Positions 59,595 through 64,000 of a DNA stretch of 64,000 nt are shown in pieces (position 1 is the stretch's first letter; each line of letters starts with the position of its first letter). Where the stretch lies: NCBI GenBank assembly GCA_000827325.1, contig KN832870.1, forward strand, positions 682,001 to 746,000, given 5' to 3'. Position numbers and translations under genes: made by a program. The notes below the pieces were generated by a model. The model was not told the DNA's origin. It made no database searches and saw only the letters and a list, made by a program, of their open reading frames with translations. Source of the stretch: Oidiodendron maius Zn. Taxonomy: Eukaryota > Ascomycota > Leotiomycetes > Myxotrichaceae.

Positions 59595-61887
59595 ATGGAA
59601 CAGAACAACCGCAACATGTCTAACCGCATTTGTCACGATAAAGCTACGTGGAATATAACAGCGCCAAATGGATCTCTGTGTACCTTGTGTGCGGCTTTAT
59701 TCTCTGGAGATGTTGATAAGAGCGATGATGAGAATGGCGATAAAAGTGAGGATGAGAGCGACATTGTCAAGTTCATCAAAGTCAACGAGCCACATCACAT
59801 TTCTGTCGAAGAACTTATTCAATGTGCAGAGCAGGCATGCCTTATTTGTGCCGGATTTTGGCATCAGCTCCCGACTGATTTCCAGACTAAATGGGTCACA
59901 GCGGATATCACAGCGAAAGCCCGCAATCCCCCAGGAAGCCAGCACTGCGCAACACAAATATTTACGAGCATAAGGAGGATTATTAAGATCGTCGACCCAA
60001 AGAAAATTGAGATACGATTCAAAAACACCACTCTGCCGTTAAGAGAAGAAGAAGAACATTATGGCTCTCTTTCGAGGATCCAGTTGACACACTATCACAA
60101 TCCCGGTGCGTTTATTATATCTCATATCTTTTGATCTTGGTTTCTCATCAAGTCAGATGCCGGCCTAGCGTCGCAGGTTGCCCTGAAACCCTCTGGGTTA
60201 TCCGAGAGTACATACTCCCCCAGGTCCATGAATATAGTCAGGCAGAGACTTGCAGAATGTGAAAGATCTCATGATGAATGTAAGGCGTGTGGAGATCCTG
60301 AGTGGCTACCAACACGCTTAATCGACATTAGCACCCTCACCCAACCTCCATGTCTAGTCATTGGCTCATCTATGCCCAAACAGACAAAATATGTCACTCT
60401 GAGTTATTGCTGGGGAAACCGGTCTATATTAACACTAACTAGTGGCAACCTGTTGGATTTCCTCAAAGAGATTCCGCAAATTCATCTACCACGGACGCAC
60501 CTGGACGCCATGGAAGTCGCAAGCTCTCTAGATGTAAGACACATCTGGATCGATTCGCTATTATCATTCAAGACTGTAAGGTTGACTGGCAGCGAGAATG
60601 CAGCAATATGGCCAAAGTCTACCAAAACGGCGTCTGTAATATTACGGCATTGGAGAGCATCGATAGTCACGGGGGATGTTTCTCGATGCGAGATCCAAAC
60701 TTGTTAAGCCCTTTAGTAGTACAAAGTTCATGGTGTAGATTGGGCGATGATTCTTGGCTTTGGAGATTCCAACACTACCCGCTCCACATCTTCCGCAGCA
60801 TAGACGCCGCTCCCGTGCATCGGCGAGGATGGGGTTTGCAAGAATGGACTCTTTCACGACGTAACATTCACTTCGGCCGAGACGTGATCTATTGGGAATG
60901 CAGACTCCGTCTTGCATCTGAAAGTGCGGAGCATCACAAGAATCCTCGGCTTGGTCTACCATATATTCCAAAGCAGATCGATGAACTCTTAAACGACGAA
61001 TCAAATATTCTATCGCACTGGACTCATCTTGTCGAACGATATTCGCAAGCTACTTTGACAAAAGCCGAAGACAAGCTGGTGGCAATATCGGCATTGGCGA
61101 GGGAAATGCAAGCAGTCCTCGAGTTTAGATCCAACCAAAAATTCACCTATATTGCTGGTGTCTGGTCTCCATACCTAGTACAACAGCTGATGTGGCAACG
61201 ACGAACTAGGCAATGTCTAGTTCGCCCTAGGCAGTATCGCGCCCCATCTTGGTCATGGGCTTCTGTTGATGGTCCTCTGGACTATCGATGTTGTGGATGG
61301 AATCGAAAAAAAGTGGGATTCCTACGTCTTTGCTGATGTTGTGAATATGACTGTCTATGCCGCCGGGGAAGACCCTTATCTAGAGGTTGTAGGGGGGTCT
61401 ATACACTATACAGCTCCAGTGCTGGCTCTGGAAACTCGAACCACCAGGTCTCTGGAAGAGCCTAGAAAACAGTGATTCTGGGAAAGGCTCTAGAGCCGAC
61501 GACGAATTACAGGCCACAAACTCTAAATATGACCACCTAAACTTGACTTGGGATCTTAGTAACGGCGAGGAATACGAGAATACGTACCTTATGCCAGTTA
61601 AACTTTATCCTCTTTCCGATACAGATGGGATTGATACGCATAGTGAGCTGTCGGGTTTGATTATTAAAGAGACTAGCAACGGGTTTGAAGGGATTGGAGC
61701 CTATCACTATAAGGCTAGTCGAAAATGCTCATGCTTTCGTGGCCTCTCACTGTCTGACAATACTGCCTGGTTTTATCGAATAGTGGAATCGTTAGTGTAT
61801 CGTGCATCCCTTTCACCTTTCAGATCATTGGAGCTAAATGTAGATGTTGAGCTTTTATGGAAAAAACATACGATTACTTTAAGCTAA
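59595..61887 (+). pseudogene. HET-domain gene with a discontinuous reading frame
   Basis: Similarity runs from MEQNNRNMSNRICHDKATWN through CTLCAALF, an acidic segment, AEQACLICAGFW, an intron at about 60109-60159, and CERSHDECKACGDPEWLPTRLIDI. It then covers the HET domain proper: KYVTLSYCWGN, HIWIDSL, MAKVYQNGVCNITALES, RRGWGLQEWTLSRRNIHFG, YIAGVWSPYLVQQLMW and APSWSWASVDG. A C-terminal part reaches about 61887. The blocks are in the correct order and well kept, but the frame is not continuous: about two breaks are visible beyond the intron. It is either a recently inactivated incompatibility gene or carries assembly errors. I treat it as a fossil. Confidence 0.6.
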
Positions 61888-62164
61888 GAGTTATTTAATT
61901 GCAAATTACGTTGCAATTTACCTCTTATATAGCCGTTATAAGTTTGAAGTATTACTTTAGCTGTGTGGAAAAGCCTCTACTCTTAGCCTTTCCTAAAGAT
62001 GCTCCTGCTACCTTAATTTGCGCGTTTTTGCTACCTGAATTAACTATTACGCAAAGCAAACAAGAAATCTACTAACTCACATTACTACTTACATTATAGT
62101 CCTTAGATCTAGATGTATAGCTTAGATAATCCTTCATGACTGAAGTGACTCTCTGGGTGTCCGC
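61888..62164. other. AT-rich flank between HET gene and mariner relic
   Basis: About 280 bp of AT-rich DNA without coding signal; TTGCAAATTACGTTGCAATT near 61899-61918 is a small imperfect inverted or direct word. No gene. Confidence 0.3.
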
Positions 62165-62520
62165 ATCGTCACCTACTGTATCAAGGCACTACTCTAGAAA
62201 CATTTTGAACCGCCTTGCAATGAAACCCTCTTTTTCGTGGTACTTTGTCTTGATAAATTTCTTGAGCGCTCCAAAGTGCTCCCCAATAGAATTGAAGTTA
62301 CAGTAAGCGAATTCGCGATAGGAACTCTAATACTACTCTTACATTAGAGAGGGCCTTGATTTTACTGCGTAAATAGAACGGGCGCTGCATCTAGCAACTC
62401 CCGTTATTTCGTAAGCTTTGAACGACTTACTGCGTAGCATGTCGCTAATCAGCGAATGCTGTGACTGCGCAAGCTTCGGCGCCATTCTTCTCGATACTGA
62501 ACTCTCTTAAGCATCTTGTG
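62165..62520 (-). mobile_element. Internally deleted Tc1/mariner DNA transposon relic
   Basis: Minus strand. An N-terminal helix-turn-helix part (LISDMLRSKSFKAYEITGVA, then RCSARSIYAVKSRPSL) lies at about 62500-62350. It is followed almost directly by the C-terminal end of a DDE domain (FNSIGEHFGALKKFIKTKYH, then EKEGFIARRFKMFLE) at about 62310-62190. In complete fungal relatives these parts are separated by the DDE catalytic core, so roughly the middle two thirds are missing. Several stops lie between the parts. The repeat word at 62651-62673 may mark its terminus. Confidence 0.6.
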
Positions 62521-62731
62521 TATAGTAAGATACGAAACCAGCTTCAGTCCAAAAAATTCTAATGATTCTTATATTGGGCTACAATTTCACTAACACTAAC
62601 ACCCTTACAGTTAGCTAGGTTTCAGACGCCGCTCCTTACTTGGCACTCATCACGTGAGAAGTATACAGAGGTATCTAAGTACTCCTATCTAAAGCGCGAT
62701 GGCTTGCCACGTTACTATCGCCCCCCCCCCC

Positions 62732-63146
62732 NNNNNNNNNNNNNNNNNNNNNNNNNNNNNNNNNNNNNNNNNNNNNNNNNNNNNNNNNNNNNNNNNNNNN
62801 NNNNNNNNNNNNNNNNNNNNNNNNNNNNNNNNNNNNNNNNNNNNNNNNNNNNNNNNNNNNNNNNNNNNNNNNNNNNNNNNNNNNNNNNNNNNNNNNNNNN
62901 NNNNNNNNNNNNNNNNNNNNNNNNNNNNNNNNNNNNNNNNNNNNNNNNNNNNNNNNNNNNNNNNNNNNNNNNNNNNNNNNNNNNNNNNNNNNNNNNNNNN
63001 NNNNNNNNNNNNNNNNNNNNNNNNNNNNNNNNNNNNNNNNNNNNNNNNNNNNNNNNNNNNNNNNNNNNNNNNNNNNNNNNNNNNNNNNNNNNNNNNNNNN
63101 NNNNNNNNNNNNNNNNNNNNNNNNNNNNNNNNNNNNNNNNNNNNNN
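62732..63146. other. Assembly gap (415 N) flanked by poly-C on both sides
   Basis: N run with CCCCCCCCCCC on its left and CCCCCCCCCC on its right (same strand). Homopolymer C tracts stop sequencing chemistry, so this gap probably marks a poly-C or G-quadruplex-like tract of unknown length. Confidence 0.98.
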
Positions 63147-63531
63147 CCCCCCCCCCAAAAGCTAATTGTGTATACTCCACTTTCTGTGGCTTAGCTTACT
63201 TTAACTGGTAAGAGAAAATGTTATGATCCATGCATCCTATCATTACTCAAGAAATCTGATCTGTTTACTTTCCTTAGTTAGGCCGTCTTAGCCATAGAAA
63301 GCGGAGTATGTACAATTAACATGGGGGGAATAGATTAGGTTGGCCAATCCGGCCTAGCCACAACCAGTCAATCACTAACGATGAACTAAGCGATGGATCT
63401 CTCAGCCGCACCGCTCAACCCACGTAGTCCATACATCATAAACCGCGACCGGTCGCACTCTTCATCCAGATACAGATGAGGCTTCTTGTTGTCCTGTCTC
63501 CCTTGCCGCGGTGGGCTCTCTAGCACGAGGT
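63147..63531. promoter_or_regulatory. Upstream region of the STAND-type gene
   Basis: These 385 bp between the gap and the start of the STAND-type gene show no gene. An ATG at 63511, 21 bp upstream in frame, is an alternative start. Confidence 0.35.
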
Positions 63532-63963
63532 ATGGATCCTTTAAGCGTAACTGCTAGCACTATTGCAATAGCATCGAGGGTTCTCAACATTCTCGGAGAT
63601 ATTGGCGCTTACGGCCAGAGACCCAAGAGGTTCGACTCCATCAGGATCGAGGTTCTAGCAGTCCTGGAGATTCTGAGGACAATTTCTAAGCATCAGTTTG
63701 AGCAACCTGGTGGGGAGAGCTGGGAACCCTACACACATCTGTTCCTGTCCTGTAGCGATGTACTGCAGAGAATACTATCCGAAGTTGAGAGAATCGTGGG
63801 CAAGCGGAACAGCGTGCTGCGAGGCTTCGCCCTGATTGTAACGTCAGAACGTCTTGACAACCTGCTCGGACAACTCGACCGGTACAAATCCACCTTCACC
63901 ATCATTATTTCGGGGCTGGCGAGGCAAGTTTTCCCATCCGTATTGGTTTTGAATTTTTGTTGA
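63532..63963 (+). CDS. N-terminal domain of a STAND/ankyrin-type protein (SesA/Fungal_N-like), partial or truncated
   Basis: From ATG 63532 the protein starts MDPLSVTASTIAIASRVLNILGD, the standard opening of fungal STAND N-terminal domains. A helical bundle follows (RIEVLAVLEILRTISKHQF, then HLFLSCSDVLQRILSEVERIVG and SERLDNLLGQLDRYKSTFTI), with a predicted amphipathic/hydrophobic first helix as in HeLo/SesA-like cell-death domains. The frame closes at 63963 after FPSVLVLNFC. In relatives this domain continues into a nucleotide-binding or ankyrin part after KSTFxxALS. Here it may continue through an intron beyond 63940 and past the window edge, or be a free-standing domain protein. The present view cannot decide. 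Confidence 0.65.
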   Translation: MDPLSVTASTIAIASRVLNILGDIGAYGQRPKRFDSIRIEVLAVLEILRTISKHQFEQPGGESWEPYTHLFLSCSDVLQRILSEVERIVGKRNSVLRGFALIVTSERLDNLLGQLDRYKSTFTIIISGLARQVFPSVLVLNFC

Positions 63964-64000
63964 CCGGCGGCGCTCAATGGAGTGTAGCATCCAATCCGGC

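Noticed and set aside
62689-63211. Four frames spanning the poly-C-flanked gap
   Set aside because: They consist almost wholly of undetermined residues across N and carry no biological information.

Overview
The window is nuclear DNA of a filamentous ascomycete (Pezizomycotina). The signs are many short introns (mostly 45-66 nt, GT-AG, with CTAAC/CTGAC-like branch points), Zn2Cys6 and Fungal_trans-type regulators, several HET-domain genes, a NB-ARC/TPR NLR, and scattered AT-rich or RIP-like relics of transposons. I cannot name the species. Intron positions were set by eye from splice signals, reading phase and family conservation.

From 0 to 17.6 kb lies what looks like a co-regulated gene cluster. 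It holds the first exon of a Zn2Cys6 regulator (cut by the left edge), a monocarboxylate-type MFS transporter, a drug/polyamine-type MFS transporter, a phenol-2-monooxygenase-type flavoenzyme (10 exons), a cytochrome P450 (8 exons), a Zn2Cys6/Fungal_trans regulator that shares a 436-bp divergent promoter with the P450, and a CocE/NonD-type alpha/beta hydrolase. Two oxygenases, one ester/amide hydrolase, import/export and regulators fit uptake and degradation of an aromatic compound, or a small secondary-metabolite pathway without its own synthase.

From 18 to 34 kb is a self/non-self recognition zone: a HET-E-like HET gene, a NB-ARC NLR with near-identical TPR repeats (interrupted by an assembly gap), and a divergent purine-nucleoside-phosphorylase-like gene 192 bp away. 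The last two share a Gly/Asn/Gln-rich motif, at the NLR N-terminus and at the C-terminus of the phosphorylase-like protein. That is the layout of a fungal amyloid-signalling receptor/effector pair and is the most interesting item here. The zone also holds a glutathione reductase with possible alternative mitochondrial/cytosolic starts, an inactivated alpha/beta hydrolase, a RING membrane protein and a second HET gene.

From 34 to 47.7 kb are a secreted alginate-lyase-like protein, a broken secreted-type gene, an intronless alpha/beta hydrolase, a decayed hAT transposon, an ACMSD-like amidohydrolase (probable aromatic decarboxylase), a Fungal_trans_2-type regulator and an AP-1-like bZIP factor. 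The regulator and its promoter recur in inverted orientation at 50.5-52.9 kb, next to a second, diverged ACMSD-like decarboxylase (53.2 kb) and another MFS transporter (55.4 kb). The right end is repeat-rich: a 5'-truncated LINE with clean 14-bp target-site duplications, Copia and Tc1/mariner relics, a third HET gene with a discontinuous frame, a poly-C-flanked assembly gap, and the N-terminal domain of another STAND-type protein running into the right edge.
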